Source: Pseudomonadota bacterium (GTDB taxonomy: Bacteria > Pseudomonadota > Gammaproteobacteria > Burkholderiales > Burkholderiaceae_C). From it: 44,600 nucleotides of DNA. Below, one piece after another: positions 8,195 to 17,747 of this stretch; the stretch's first letter is position 1; the number at the start of each line of letters is the position of its first letter. The notes under the pieces are model-generated. The model saw nothing but the letters and a program-made list of their open reading frames with translations, was not told the origin of the DNA and ran no database searches. A program made the translations under genes and the position numbers. The DNA is taken from the NCBI GenBank assembly GCA_023460715.1, contig JAEWPH010000015.1, forward strand, positions 1 through 44,600, written 5' to 3'.

Positions 8195-8803
8195 ATGCAG
8201 GCTTTACTCCGCTTCTCGCGGGGTGTTGATTGGCTCAACACCTTCGTAGGTAAATACGTCATCTGGCTCATTTTGGGATCTACGGTGATCAGCGCGGCGA
8301 ACGCGGTGGTTCGAAAAGCCTTCAACATGAGCTCCAATGCCTTTCTGGAAATCCAGTGGTATCTCTTTGCAGCCTCGTTCCTCTTAGCTGCTGGCTACAC
8401 CCTGCTTCAGGGGGAACACGTCAAGGTCGATGTGCTGTCCAGCAGACTGAGCAAGCGCAAGCAGATCTGGATCGACATTTTTGGATTTGTCATGTTCCTT
8501 ACCCCGGTGTGCCTGGCCATTCTTTGGTTCGGCACGCCGTTTTTCATCAATGCGCTGAACACGGGCGAGATGTCCAGCAATGCAGGCGGGCTCATCCGTT
8601 GGCCCGTCTATTTGATGATGCCGCTTGGATTTACGCTGCTGCTCCTCCAAGGCTGGTCGGAACTGATCAAGCGCATCGCCTTTCTGAAAGGACTGATCGA
8701 AGACCCAACGGTCAAAAAGACGGACAAGTCGGCGGAAGAAGAATTGGCTGAAGCCATCCGGGTGCAAGCCGAAATAGAGCGCAGCGGCGCGAAGACGTCC
8801 TAA
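8195..8803 (+). CDS. TRAP transporter small membrane subunit (DctQ type)
   Basis: Predicted 202-residue inner-membrane protein with four hydrophobic segments (about residues 18-40, 50-72, 95-118 and 135-160), the DctQ fold of TRAP (tripartite ATP-independent periplasmic) transporters. It helps the large subunit move an organic acid with sodium. The start at 8195 is chosen for the TTGGAGA site just upstream; the longer open frame from 8129 covers the leader hairpin. The C-terminus is charged and cytoplasmic (KKTDKSAEEELAEAIRVQAEIERSGAKTS). Base composition is markedly lower in G+C than the neighbours: four sampled 60-base lines hold 28-34 G+C. It is followed 21 bases later by the large subunit. 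Confidence 0.9.
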   Translation: MQALLRFSRGVDWLNTFVGKYVIWLILGSTVISAANAVVRKAFNMSSNAFLEIQWYLFAASFLLAAGYTLLQGEHVKVDVLSSRLSKRKQIWIDIFGFVMFLTPVCLAILWFGTPFFINALNTGEMSSNAGGLIRWPVYLMMPLGFTLLLLQGWSELIKRIAFLKGLIEDPTVKKTDKSAEEELAEAIRVQAEIERSGAKTS

Positions 8804-8824
8804 AGCGCGAGGAGACGACTCACC

Positions 8825-10615
8825 ATGGAATTCTTGGCACACAACCTGGCTCCGATCATGTTCGCGGGCCTGATCTGCTTCTTGCTGGTCGGCTTTCCCG
8901 TCGCCTTCAGCCTGGGCGCATGCGGACTGTTTTTTGCATTTATCGGCATCGAACTCGGTGTACTCCCCGAAGCACTGCTGCAAGCCATGCCGCTGCGCAT
9001 CTTCGGCATCATGCAGAACGACACACTGCTTGCCATTCCCTTCTTCACGCTGATGGGGCTCATCCTAGAGCGCAGTGGCATGGCGGAAGACCTTCTGGAC
9101 ACCATCGGTCAGCTGTTCGGCCCGGTGCGCGGCGGCCTGGCTCTGGCGGTCATCTTCGTGGGTGCTCTGCTTGCCGCCACAACTGGCGTGGTGGCCGCCT
9201 CCGTGATCTCGATGGGCCTCATCTCCTTGCCCATCATGTTGCGCTACGGTTATGACCGCCGGCTGGCGTCAGGGGTGATTGCAGCATCGGGCACGCTGGC
9301 GCAGATCATTCCGCCGTCTCTGGTGCTCATCATCATCGCCGACCAGCTCGGCCGCAGCGTGGGCGATATGTACAAGGGCGCATTCCTCCCGGGGCTGATG
9401 CTCACGGGCTTCTATGCGCTGTACATCATCATGGTGGCGTTCTTCAAGCCGCAGTGGGTTCCCGCACTGCCCCCTGAAGCACGCACGATGCGGGAGGACG
9501 ATGGCAAGAGCGGTGTCCCCTCCCTCATGGTTCTGACCGTCATTTGCACGGCGGCCTCCATCTTCGTCGGCAAGCACATGGCCGAGCTCCATAGTTGGTG
9601 GACAGGCGAAACCGTGGAACGGGTCGCTCTGGACGAAACCATCGTGGTGTCGATGTGCTTTGGCGTCGCACTGGCCTTCGTGGTCGCCATGTTCAACAAG
9701 CTCACCCGGCTGGGTCTGCTCTCGCGCATGGCTGAGCGGGTCACCTTTGTCCTGATTCCGCCCTTGCTCCTGATTTTCTTGGTGCTCGGCACTATTTTCC
9801 TGGGCGTGGCCACGCCTACCGAAGGCGGTGCCATGGGGGCGCTGGGCGCCTTCATCATGGCGCTCGTGCGCCGTCGACTCAGCTTCAAGCTGCTGGAGCA
9901 AGCGCTCTACACCACCACCAAGCTCTCGTGTTTCGTCGTCTTCATTCTGGTCGGCGCAACGATCTTCGGGTTGACGTTCCAGGGCGTGGACGGCCCTTTG
10001 TGGGTCGAGCACCTTCTAGCCAGTCTGCCAGGTGGTCAGTTGGGCTTCCTGATCGCCGTGAACATCATGGTGTTCTTCCTGGCGTTCTTCCTGGACTTCT
10101 TCGAGTTGTCCTTCATCGTGGTGCCATTGCTGGCTCCGGTGGCGGATAAGCTGGGCATCGACCTGATCTGGTTCGGCGTGCTGCTGGCTATCAACATGCA
10201 GACCTCGTTCATGCATCCTCCGTTTGGCTTCGCTCTCTTTTACCTGCGCAGCGTGGCGCCGGTGAAAGCCTACATAGACAAGGTCACGAAGAAGGTCGTT
10301 CAGCCTGTGACCACGCCTCAGATCTACTGGGGAGCCATCCCATTCCTCTGCATACAGATACTGATGGTGGCGCTCGTCATCACTTTCCCAGGAATCGTCT
10401 CCAGCGGTTTGGATGAGGCTCAGGTTTACGACTTGGACAAGGTGCGCCGTGAAATGGAAGAGGCCATGCCCGACCCCTCGTTCGGCTACGACCAGGATCC
10501 TGCGGCAAGCATGGGCGGCGCAAGTCCTGACGCCTCGCAGCCGGGTGCCAGTGCCACGCCGGAAGACGATCCGATGAAGGCGATGGAAGACGCGCTCAAG
10601 AACGACACGAAGTGA
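8825..10615 (+). CDS. TRAP transporter large membrane subunit (DctM type), long form
   Basis: Predicted 596-residue inner-membrane protein that forms the transport pathway of the TRAP system. DctM features include FALGACGLFFAF-like N-terminal helices, the conserved ATTGVVAASVISMGLISLP and SGTLAQIIPPSLVLIIIADQ segments in the first half, and VATPTEGGAMGALGAF plus LDFFELSFIVVPLLAPVADKLGIDLIWFG in the second. It is much longer than the common form of about 425 residues. The additions are a central insert (about 215-290, with two extra hydrophobic segments) and an acidic, Pro- and Ser-rich tail after residue 535. This long form is the one usually annotated as mannitol/chloroaromatic or 2-oxo acid type. 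The start has a GAGGAG site. Confidence 0.92.
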   Translation: MEFLAHNLAPIMFAGLICFLLVGFPVAFSLGACGLFFAFIGIELGVLPEALLQAMPLRIFGIMQNDTLLAIPFFTLMGLILERSGMAEDLLDTIGQLFGPVRGGLALAVIFVGALLAATTGVVAASVISMGLISLPIMLRYGYDRRLASGVIAASGTLAQIIPPSLVLIIIADQLGRSVGDMYKGAFLPGLMLTGFYALYIIMVAFFKPQWVPALPPEARTMREDDGKSGVPSLMVLTVICTAASIFVGKHMAELHSWWTGETVERVALDETIVVSMCFGVALAFVVAMFNKLTRLGLLSRMAERVTFVLIPPLLLIFLVLGTIFLGVATPTEGGAMGALGAFIMALVRRRLSFKLLEQALYTTTKLSCFVVFILVGATIFGLTFQGVDGPLWVEHLLASLPGGQLGFLIAVNIMVFFLAFFLDFFELSFIVVPLLAPVADKLGIDLIWFGVLLAINMQTSFMHPPFGFALFYLRSVAPVKAYIDKVTKKVVQPVTTPQIYWGAIPFLCIQILMVALVITFPGIVSSGLDEAQVYDLDKVRREMEEAMPDPSFGYDQDPAASMGGASPDASQPGASATPEDDPMKAMEDALKNDTK

Positions 10616-10647
10616 CGCCAGAGCGCGTAGGCGCTCATTCGACGCAA

Positions 10648-10683
10648 GCCTCTTGCGGCACCAGCCGCAGGGGGTTTTTTTTT
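10648..10683 (+). terminator. Rho-independent terminator of the TRAP membrane-subunit operon
   Basis: The stem CTTGCGGC/GCCGCAGG (one G-U pair) with a four-base loop is followed by a run of nine T. It lies about 35 bases after the stop codon of the large subunit. Confidence 0.8.
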
Positions 10684-10831
10684 ACCCATGCACCACGAGG
10701 TTTGCGGCCAGCAAAGGCATTCCATCCGAACGATGGGTAAGGGAAGGGGCCTGCCTTTTTCCAGAATTGCCTGTCGGCGCTTTGAGGGACCCTGAAGGGT
10801 CTGCCCGCGCGGGCGGATACAACGACGACCC

Positions 10832-10865
10832 AAAAACAAAAAAGCCCGCCGGGTTTCGGCGGGCT
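10832..10865 (-). terminator. Rho-independent terminator of the first TRAP binding-protein gene
   Basis: AGCCCGCC (10843-10850) pairs with GGCGGGCT (10858-10865). On the minus strand the stem is followed by TTTTTGTTTTTGG. It ends the gene at 10893-11972 and faces the terminator of the converging TRAP operon. Confidence 0.85.
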
Positions 10866-10892
10866 GTTGCTGCGAGAGCGGTCGTAATGGGC

Positions 10893-11972
10893 TTACAACT
10901 TCTGGGCCGACATGAAGTTGTCGAACCGGGACTCTGCGAAGCGGAACCACAGAATCTGGTCGCGCTGGAAGTTCCGGTAGTCGGCGTACACCTTCTTCCA
11001 GTCGGGATTGCTGTTGGACAGTCCTGCGTAGACCTCCATGGTGGTTTTGAACGATGCGTCCATGACCGTATTGGGGAACGGCAGCACCTTGGCTTTGGCC
11101 GCCACCAGCTGCTTCAGCGCATCGGGGTTGCGGGCGTCGTAACGGGCCTGGGTGGTTACGTGGGCTTCATGCGCTGCGGCGCGCACGATGGCCTTGTTTT
11201 CAGCCGACAGCGTATTGAACGCCTTGTCGTTGATATAGAACTCGAGGTTGAGGCTACCCTCCCACCAACCGGGGTAGTAATAGAAGGGGGCTACCTTGTT
11301 CAGACCCAGCTTCAGGTCATCGTACGGCCCGATCCATTCGGCAGCGTCGATGGTGCCCTTCTCCAGCGACTGGTAGATTTCACCGGCGGGAATGTTCTGC
11401 GGAACACCACCCATGCGTTCGATCACGCGGCCAGCAAAGCCGCCGACACGGAATTTCAGGCCCTTGATGTCGTCAGGCGTCTTGATCTCCTTGCGGAACC
11501 ATCCGCCCATCTGGGCGCCGGTGTTGCCGCCGATGAAGTTCACGATGTTGTATTTCGCGTAGAACTCGCGCATCAGCTTGCCGCCGTTGCCATCGACCAT
11601 CCACGAAGTGAGCTGACGGGAGTTCATGCCGAACGGGATGGCCCCGCCGATCGCAAACACCTCGTTTTTGCCGAAGAAATAGTAGGGCGCGGTATGCGCC
11701 ATTTCCACGGTCCCGTTTTGCACACCGTCGACGACGCCGAATGCAGGCATCAGTTCGCCGGCAGCATGCACGGTCACGTCGAACTTGCCGCCAGACATTT
11801 CCTTCACGGCTTTTGCAAACACCTCGGCCGAACCATAGATGGTGTCCAGCGACTTGGGAAAGCTGGAGGCGATGCGCCAGCGAAGCGCGGCCTGGGCATG
11901 CACTGCCGGTGCGGCACCTGCGGCGAGCACGCCGGCGATGCCAGCATGCCGGATAAGGGAACGACGATCCAT
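10893..11972 (-). CDS. TRAP transporter periplasmic binding protein (DctP type), Tat signal
   Basis: Predicted 359-residue periplasmic binding protein. It opens with a twin-arginine signal (MDRRSLIRHAGIAGVLAAG, cut after VHA) and then RWRIASSFPKSLDTIYGSAEVFA, the start of the DctP fold of the mannitol/chloroaromatic subgroup. The conserved ligand-carboxylate Arg region is likely GLKFRVGGFAGRVIERMG. The open frame extends 51 codons further up, but the start at 11972 has an AGAGGAGAAG site and gives the correct signal peptide. It is a clear paralogue of the gene at 12145-13227 (shared YYYPGWWEGS, QMGGW(F/Y)RKEIKT). It converges on the long DctM gene and is the natural partner of that membrane complex. 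Confidence 0.92.
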   Translation of the reverse strand: MDRRSLIRHAGIAGVLAAGAAPAVHAQAALRWRIASSFPKSLDTIYGSAEVFAKAVKEMSGGKFDVTVHAAGELMPAFGVVDGVQNGTVEMAHTAPYYFFGKNEVFAIGGAIPFGMNSRQLTSWMVDGNGGKLMREFYAKYNIVNFIGGNTGAQMGGWFRKEIKTPDDIKGLKFRVGGFAGRVIERMGGVPQNIPAGEIYQSLEKGTIDAAEWIGPYDDLKLGLNKVAPFYYYPGWWEGSLNLEFYINDKAFNTLSAENKAIVRAAAHEAHVTTQARYDARNPDALKQLVAAKAKVLPFPNTVMDASFKTTMEVYAGLSNSNPDWKKVYADYRNFQRDQILWFRFAESRFDNFMSAQKL

Positions 11973-12106
11973 GAACTTCTCCTCTGGTGAAAATCGCGCT
12001 TGTGACGCGTCGGTAGAAAACGAGCAGCGCCTGACTCGTCGTGGTTGAAAGGCGGGCCGTTGGCAGAAGAATACGGCCGCAACAAGATGCCCGATGGCCG
12101 GGGATG

Positions 12107-12132
12107 GAGCGCGATGGAATTTCATCGCGCTC
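12107..12132. repeat. Perfect hairpin downstream of the second TRAP binding-protein gene
   Basis: Perfect 10-bp arms GAGCGCGATG and CATCGCGCTC (12107-12116 with 12123-12132) enclose six bases. On the minus strand it lies 12 bases after the stop of the gene ending at 12145, with no T run following. It could block 3' exonucleases or let part of the transcription pass into the next gene. Confidence 0.6.
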
Positions 12133-12144
12133 GCATCCTTCCCA

Positions 12145-13227
12145 TCAGAGCTTCACGCCGGTCATGTAGTTGTCAAACCGCAGTTCGGAATAGCGAGCCC
12201 ACAACAGCTGGTCGCGCTGGAAGGCGCGCATGTCCTGGTGGATCTTTTTGAACTCCGGCGACTTGGCCTCGTGTTCGGCGAACACTTCCATAGACGCTTT
12301 GAAGCCGGCGTCCATAATTTCCTTGGAGAAGGCCTTGAGCTGGGTCTTGGCGGCTACCAGACGCTTGAGCGCTACGGGGTTGAATGCGTCGTACTTGGCG
12401 GTCATATCGCGGGCAGCAACCGCCGTGGCCGCATCGACCATGGCTTGGAACTCGGGCGACAGCGCGGCGTAGGCCTTGGCGTTGATGAAGAACTCCAGCT
12501 CGGCGCTGCCTTCCCACCAGCCGGGGTAGTAGTAGTAAGGCGCCACCTTGTTGAAGCCCAGCTTCTCGTCGTCGTACGGACCCACGAACTCGGTCGCGTC
12601 CAGCGTGCCCTTTTCGAGGGCTTGGTACACGTCACCCGCCGGCATGTTCTGTGCGACCACGCCCAGCTTCTGCATGGCTTCGCCGAACAGGCCGCCGCCC
12701 ATGCGCATCTTCAAGCCCTTGAGGTCGGCAACCGTCTTGATCTCTTTGCGGTACCAACCGCCCATCTGAGTGCCGGTGTTGCCCGCGCTGCGGCTTTTGA
12801 TGTTGTAGTTGGCATAGAAAGCATCCATGAGCTTGCGGCCATTGCCGTGCTCCATCCATGCGTCCATCTGGCGGGCCGTGAGGCCGAACGGTACGGCGCA
12901 TCCGAAGGCGAAGATCGAGTCCTTGCCGGTGAAGTAATAAGGCGCGGTCTGCGCCATCTCGATCGTGCTGTTCTGGATGGCATCGACCACACCGAACGGG
13001 GGCAGCAGCTCGCCGCCCGCGTGCACGGACACTTCGAACTTGCCGCCCGACAGCGCCTTCACCGTCTTGGCGAACATTTCTGCACTGCCGAAGATGGTGT
13101 CCAGCGACTTAGGAAAACTTGAAGCGAGGCGCCAGCGCACGTTGGCCTGCGCGTGCACCGCGGGCGCCACGCCGGCAGCCAAGACGCCTGCGATACCGGC
13201 TTGTTTGATGAGGGAACGACGATCCAT
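12145..13227 (-). CDS. TRAP transporter periplasmic binding protein (DctP type), second paralogue
   Basis: Predicted 360-residue periplasmic binding protein with the same twin-arginine signal as its neighbour (MDRRSLIKQAGIAGVLAAG, cut after VHA) and the same fold (RWRLASSFPKSLDTIFGSAEMFA at the mature start). Differences cluster in the middle, for example GLKMRMGGGLFGEAMQKLG where the neighbour has GLKFRVGGFAGRVIERMG, as expected for a different or altered ligand. The start at 13227 is preceded by a CGGAGACA site; upstream codons in the open frame lack family similarity. It lies 172 bases upstream of its paralogue, with a hairpin between, so the two may be partly co-transcribed. Confidence 0.92.
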   Translation of the reverse strand: MDRRSLIKQAGIAGVLAAGVAPAVHAQANVRWRLASSFPKSLDTIFGSAEMFAKTVKALSGGKFEVSVHAGGELLPPFGVVDAIQNSTIEMAQTAPYYFTGKDSIFAFGCAVPFGLTARQMDAWMEHGNGRKLMDAFYANYNIKSRSAGNTGTQMGGWYRKEIKTVADLKGLKMRMGGGLFGEAMQKLGVVAQNMPAGDVYQALEKGTLDATEFVGPYDDEKLGFNKVAPYYYYPGWWEGSAELEFFINAKAYAALSPEFQAMVDAATAVAARDMTAKYDAFNPVALKRLVAAKTQLKAFSKEIMDAGFKASMEVFAEHEAKSPEFKKIHQDMRAFQRDQLLWARYSELRFDNYMTGVKL

Positions 13228-13510
13228 CTGTGTCTCCGAGATAAGGGTGGGACGGGGCCACCAGTCCGCGGGCAAGCACCCGGGTCGAGAAGCTGCGTGA
13301 AGTGAGGGATTGTAAAAACGCACTGCAACATGGACCGTGGGGGTTTTCCCCTGCGTATGCGGCGCGCGGGTCCGCAACAAGCGCCCCGCAAAGCAGCATC
13401 GCGACCAATGCCGCGGGGGCATGTGGATCAATGGCCCGAATGCTTTGCCGAGTGAGTGCGGCGCTACGCCGCCGCAAGGACCCTCAAAGACCGCGAGTGG
13501 CCCCGCCCCG

Positions 13511-15499
13511 TCAGGCCAGCCGGCGTGCGTTGCGAAAGCGCGCGTAGCGCACGAGGAAATCGTGGATCAGCTGCTCCTGCGAGAAGCCGGTCACATCATG
13601 CGGCGACTCTGCGTCCGTGGTGCGGGCCATCGCCCGGTAGTGCTGGCGCCCTTGCGCGGCGCTCCTGTCGGCCCATGCGAAGCTGGGCACCCGGAAGGCC
13701 CGGGCGCGCACGGAAAACTCGAACGTGCCGCGGTCGCCGTGCTGCACCGTCAGCACGACGCGTCCCTCTTCATGCTGCAGGGCCGCCTCCAGACCGCCGT
13801 CACGCACCTGCGCAGCCACGGCTTCCAGAGCCGGAGTGGCCACATCTTTCAGGAACGCATCGATCTCGTCACGCTGGTGGTACCGGATGATCGAATCCAG
13901 CCGCTGCTCCCACGTCATGCCGGCGTCGTCGTCCTCCGTCGCCACGATGGGCAGACCGCCGGGCATGGTGCTCTCGGTCTGCAATGCGCGCAGCACCCCG
14001 TAGCACATCAGAATAATGACGACCACGAACGGCAGCGCGCTCGCAATGGCCGCGGTCTGCAGGGCCTGCAGGCCGCCCGTGGCGAGCAGGACAGCAGCGA
14101 CCACGCCCGCGGAGACCGCCCAGAAGATGCGCTGCCAGACCGGTGACGGGGTCTCTGCGCCGGAGGTGATCATGTCGATCACCAGCGCCCCGGAGTCGGC
14201 CGAGGTCACGAAGAACAGGATCACCATCAGCGTGGCCAGGCCTGCCGATATCGTGGACCACGGCAAGTGTTCCAGCAGGGCGAAGAGCGCCAGCGAGACG
14301 TCCTCGCCTACCACGCGGGCGATGGGTGCAATGCCTTGCATCTCCATCGACAGCGCGGTATTGCCGAAGACCGTCATCCACAAAAAGGTGAACAGGACGG
14401 GCACGAGCAGCACGCCCGTGACGAATTGGCGGATGGTTCGCCCCCGGGAGATACGTGCGATGAACATGCCTACAAAAGGCGACCATGCAATCCACCAGCC
14501 CCAGTAGAACAGGGTCCACTGGCCGAACCAGGGATTGGGTTCGTACGCATAGAGCGAGAAGGTACGGGGAATCAGATCAGACAGGTAAGCACCGATGTTC
14601 TGCACGAAGGCCTTGAGCAGAAACACCGTAGAGCCGGCCAGGAGGACAAAGACCAGCAGCACGACGGCCATGGCGATATTCAGCTCGCTCAGCCTGCGCA
14701 CGCCATTGTCCAGCCCCGAAACGACGGAGGCCGTCGCCATCGCCGTGATGACCGCGATGAGCGCGATCTGCACCCACAGCGTAGTCGGCAGTCCAAACAG
14801 GTGGGCGAACCCGGCATTGACCTGCAGCACACCCAGGCCGAGCGATGTCGCGATGCCGAACATGGTGCCCAGCACTGCGAAGATGTCCACGGCGTGGCCG
14901 ATCGGCCCGTTGATGCGCCGGCCGATGAGGGGATAGAGTGCCGAGCGGACCGTGAGCGGCAGGCCGCGGCGGAACGAAAAGTACGCCAGCGCCAGCCCGA
15001 CCACGATGTAGATCGCCCAGGCATGCAGTCCCCAGTGGAAGAAGGTCAGCGTCATGGCCCTGCGGGCGGCCAGGACGGTGCCGCCTTCGCCGGTGGGGGG
15101 CGACACGTAGTGCTGTATGGGCTCCGCCACGCCGAAGAAGAGGATACCGATGCCCATGCCTGCACTGAACAGCATCGCGAACCAGGAGGCATAGCTGTAC
15201 TCGGGTTCGGAATCGTCGGGCCCGAGCTTGATGTCGCCGTAGCGGCTGACCATCAGAAAGATCGCGAAGAACAGGAAGCCAGCGGTGCTGGCAACGTACA
15301 GCCAGCTGAAGTCTTCGACGATGCGGGCCTGCACGGCATCGAACACCCGGCCGGCATGCTCGGTAAACACGGCTCCGTACAGCGCGAAGGCGAGCACCAG
15401 GGCGGCCGACAGGTAGAAGACGGGGGGATTGATCTGCATCCGGCGGCGCGGTGCTTCGGCCTGAGAAGCGCTGTCGGAGGGCAGGACGGGTTGCGTCAT
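13511..15499 (-). CDS. betT: BCCT-family choline/betaine transporter, BetT-like
   Basis: Predicted 662-residue inner-membrane carrier of the betaine/choline/carnitine family, with about 12 membrane segments. The glycine-rich substrate stretch GMGIGILFFGVAEP is at residues 114-127, and the family hallmark WGWWIAWSPFVGMFIARISRGRTIR is near residue 350. The glycine-rich motif has the Gly-Met-Gly-Ile-Gly form associated with proton-coupled choline carriers such as BetT. The long cytoplasmic C-terminal domain (about 140 residues after residue 520) also matches BetT, where it senses osmotic state. No betaine synthesis genes (betA, betB) are next to it. It probably imports an osmoprotectant or its precursor. 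Confidence 0.9.
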   Translation of the reverse strand: MTQPVLPSDSASQAEAPRRRMQINPPVFYLSAALVLAFALYGAVFTEHAGRVFDAVQARIVEDFSWLYVASTAGFLFFAIFLMVSRYGDIKLGPDDSEPEYSYASWFAMLFSAGMGIGILFFGVAEPIQHYVSPPTGEGGTVLAARRAMTLTFFHWGLHAWAIYIVVGLALAYFSFRRGLPLTVRSALYPLIGRRINGPIGHAVDIFAVLGTMFGIATSLGLGVLQVNAGFAHLFGLPTTLWVQIALIAVITAMATASVVSGLDNGVRRLSELNIAMAVVLLVFVLLAGSTVFLLKAFVQNIGAYLSDLIPRTFSLYAYEPNPWFGQWTLFYWGWWIAWSPFVGMFIARISRGRTIRQFVTGVLLVPVLFTFLWMTVFGNTALSMEMQGIAPIARVVGEDVSLALFALLEHLPWSTISAGLATLMVILFFVTSADSGALVIDMITSGAETPSPVWQRIFWAVSAGVVAAVLLATGGLQALQTAAIASALPFVVVIILMCYGVLRALQTESTMPGGLPIVATEDDDAGMTWEQRLDSIIRYHQRDEIDAFLKDVATPALEAVAAQVRDGGLEAALQHEEGRVVLTVQHGDRGTFEFSVRARAFRVPSFAWADRSAAQGRQHYRAMARTTDAESPHDVTGFSQEQLIHDFLVRYARFRNARRLA

Positions 15500-15836
15500 A
15501 GGGAGTCTTTCGTAGCGGGGCGCGGGCCGGCGGCCGAGGACCGGGTCATCGGCGGCGCCATGCGGACAGAGGTGTCAGCAGGACCGCATATGCGCACGCA
15601 TTACCCCACGCTCCCTGTGCCGCGCAGGACGGCCGGGAAGGCGGCTCCGTGTAGGAAGTTGCCGCATTCTTGCAAACGAGACAACCCAGCTCCGTGCGCG
15701 GCATGACCGGCACGCACAGGGCAGAGCATCATTGAAAAAAGACGGCTCGGTGATGGTCGGACCACCCCGGCCTTGCCTTTGGCGGAGCTACCGCCGCCAG
15801 TTGCCCGGCCCGCTCTGAGCGCGGACCGGCCGCGCG
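15500..15836. other. 337-base gap between dxs and the BCCT carrier gene
   Basis: I see no gene. The only open frame (about 15601-15840, minus) is basic, lacks a domain and lacks a ribosome site. The stretch should contain the promoter of the carrier gene (minus strand). I could not identify a convincing -35/-10 pair or a dxs terminator. Confidence 0.5.
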
Positions 15837-17735
15837 TCAACCCACGTGGCGCGCCGCTTCAGGCACCGAAGGCACGGCTGAACCAAAGCGCGCCCGCACG
15901 GCACGCTCGATGCCTTCTGCATCCAGACCCTGCTGGGCCAGCAGGCGGGCCGGGTCGCCGTGCTCGATGAACACGTCGGGCAGGCCCAGTTGCAGCACCG
16001 GGCGCTGCACGCCCGCAGCCTGCAGGGCTTCCAGCACCGCGCTGCCGGCGCCGCCCATCACGGCGCCCTCTTCCACGGTCACGAGCTGGCCGTGCTCGGC
16101 CGCGATCTGCAGCAGCAGCGCCACATCCAGCGGCTTGGCCCAGCGCATGTTGACCACCGTGGCGTCCAGCGCCTCGGCGGCCTGCAGCGCGGGATACAGC
16201 AGCGTGCCGAACGCCAGGATGGCGACGCCGCGCCCCTGGCGGCGCACTTCGCCCTTGCCGAAGGGCAGGCCTTCCAGCGTGGCCAGCGGGGCCACGCCCG
16301 CTCCGCTGCCGCGCGGATAGCGCACGGCCACGGGGTGGTTCTGCTCGTAGGCGGTGGTGAGCAACTGGCGGCATTCGCGCTCGTCGGCCGGGCAGGCCAT
16401 GCTCATGTTCGGAATGCAGCGCACGAACGGGATGTCGTAGGCGCCGGCATGCGTGGCGCCGTCGGCGCCCACCAGGCCTGCGCGGTCGAGCGCGAACACC
16501 ACCGGCAGGTTCTGCAGGGCCACGTCGTGGATGAGCTGGTCGTAGGCACGCTGCAGGAAGGTCGAATAGATGGCGACCACGGGCTTGACGCCTTCGCAGG
16601 CCATGCCGCCGGCGAAAGTGACGGCGTGCTGCTCGGCAATGCCGACGTCGTAGTAGCGCTGGGGAAAGCGCCGCTCGAACTCCACCATGCCGGAGCCCTC
16701 GCGCATGGCGGGCGTGATGCCCACCAGGCGCTCGTCCTGGGCGGCCATGTCGCACAGCCACTGGCCGAAGACCTGGGTGAAGGTCTGCTTGGGCGGCGTG
16801 GCAGGCTTGACCAGGCCCACGGTGGGATCGAACTTGCCCGGGCCGTGGTAGGCCACGGGGTCGGCCTCGGCCAGCTTGTAGCCTTGCCCCTTCTTCGTCA
16901 CCACGTGCAGGAACTGCGGGCCCTTCAGGCCCTTGATGTTCTCCAGCGTGGGAATGAGCGAGTCGAGGTCGTGGCCGTCGATGGGGCCGATGTAGTTGAA
17001 GCCGAACTTCTCGAACAGCGTGGCCGGCACGACCATCCCCTTGGCCTGCTGCTCCAGCCGTTTCGCCAGCTCCAGCAGCGGCGGCGCGTTCTTGAGCACG
17101 CTCTTGCCCACGTCGCGCGCCTTGGCGTAGAACTGGCCGCTCATCAGCTGCGCCAGGTAGCGGTTGAGCGCGCCCACCGGCGGGCTGATGCTCATGTCGT
17201 TGTCGTTGAGCACCACCAGCAGATTGGCGTCGGCCACGCCGGCGTTGTTCAGGGCTTCGAAAGCCATGCCGGCGGTCATCGCGCCGTCACCGATGATGGC
17301 CACCGCGTGGCGCTCCTCGCCGCGCTGCTTGGCCGCCAGGGCCATGCCCAGCGCGGCCGAGATGCTGGTGCTGGAGTGCGCCGTGCCGAAGGTGTCGTAC
17401 TCGCTCTCGGCCCGCTGCGGAAAGCCCGACAGGCCGTTCTGCTGGCGCAGCGTGGACATGCGGTCGCGGCGGCCCGTCAGGATCTTGTGCGGATACGTCT
17501 GGTGGCCCACGTCCCATACCAGGCGGTCGCGCGGGGTGTCGAACACGGTGTGCAGCGCCACGGTCAGCTCCACCGTGCCCAGGTTGGAGCTGAGGTGGCC
17601 ACCGGTCTTGGACACGCTGTCGATCACGAAGGCGCGCAGCTCCGATGCCAGCGCCTTGAGCTCCGCGCGCGACAGCCCCCGCAGATCGGCCGGATCGTTC
17701 ACGCGCGAGAGCAGAGGGTAGGAAGTCGTGGACAT
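15837..17735 (-). CDS. dxs: 1-deoxy-D-xylulose-5-phosphate synthase
   Basis: Predicted 632-residue thiamine-diphosphate enzyme that condenses pyruvate with glyceraldehyde 3-phosphate, the first step of the MEP route to isoprenoids. His47 (GGHLSS) and His79 (DVGHQTY) are the conserved active-site residues. The cofactor motif runs from GDG at 149-151 to NN at 163-164 ([16 protein letters not shown]). The transketolase pyrimidine domain follows ([30 protein letters not shown]), then the C-terminal domain. Length matches the family. It is downstream of ispA, separated by 118 bases that include a copy of the hairpin repeat. Confidence 0.97.
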   Translation of the reverse strand: MSTTSYPLLSRVNDPADLRGLSRAELKALASELRAFVIDSVSKTGGHLSSNLGTVELTVALHTVFDTPRDRLVWDVGHQTYPHKILTGRRDRMSTLRQQNGLSGFPQRAESEYDTFGTAHSSTSISAALGMALAAKQRGEERHAVAIIGDGAMTAGMAFEALNNAGVADANLLVVLNDNDMSISPPVGALNRYLAQLMSGQFYAKARDVGKSVLKNAPPLLELAKRLEQQAKGMVVPATLFEKFGFNYIGPIDGHDLDSLIPTLENIKGLKGPQFLHVVTKKGQGYKLAEADPVAYHGPGKFDPTVGLVKPATPPKQTFTQVFGQWLCDMAAQDERLVGITPAMREGSGMVEFERRFPQRYYDVGIAEQHAVTFAGGMACEGVKPVVAIYSTFLQRAYDQLIHDVALQNLPVVFALDRAGLVGADGATHAGAYDIPFVRCIPNMSMACPADERECRQLLTTAYEQNHPVAVRYPRGSGAGVAPLATLEGLPFGKGEVRRQGRGVAILAFGTLLYPALQAAEALDATVVNMRWAKPLDVALLLQIAAEHGQLVTVEEGAVMGGAGSAVLEALQAAGVQRPVLQLGLPDVFIEHGDPARLLAQQGLDAEGIERAVRARFGSAVPSVPEAARHVG

Positions 17736-17747
17736 AAGCTCTTCTTT

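Noticed and set aside
13458..13472. GCGGCG/CGCCGC hairpin after the BCCT carrier gene as a terminator
   Set aside because: Short stem with no T tract on either strand in a GC-rich setting; likely chance.
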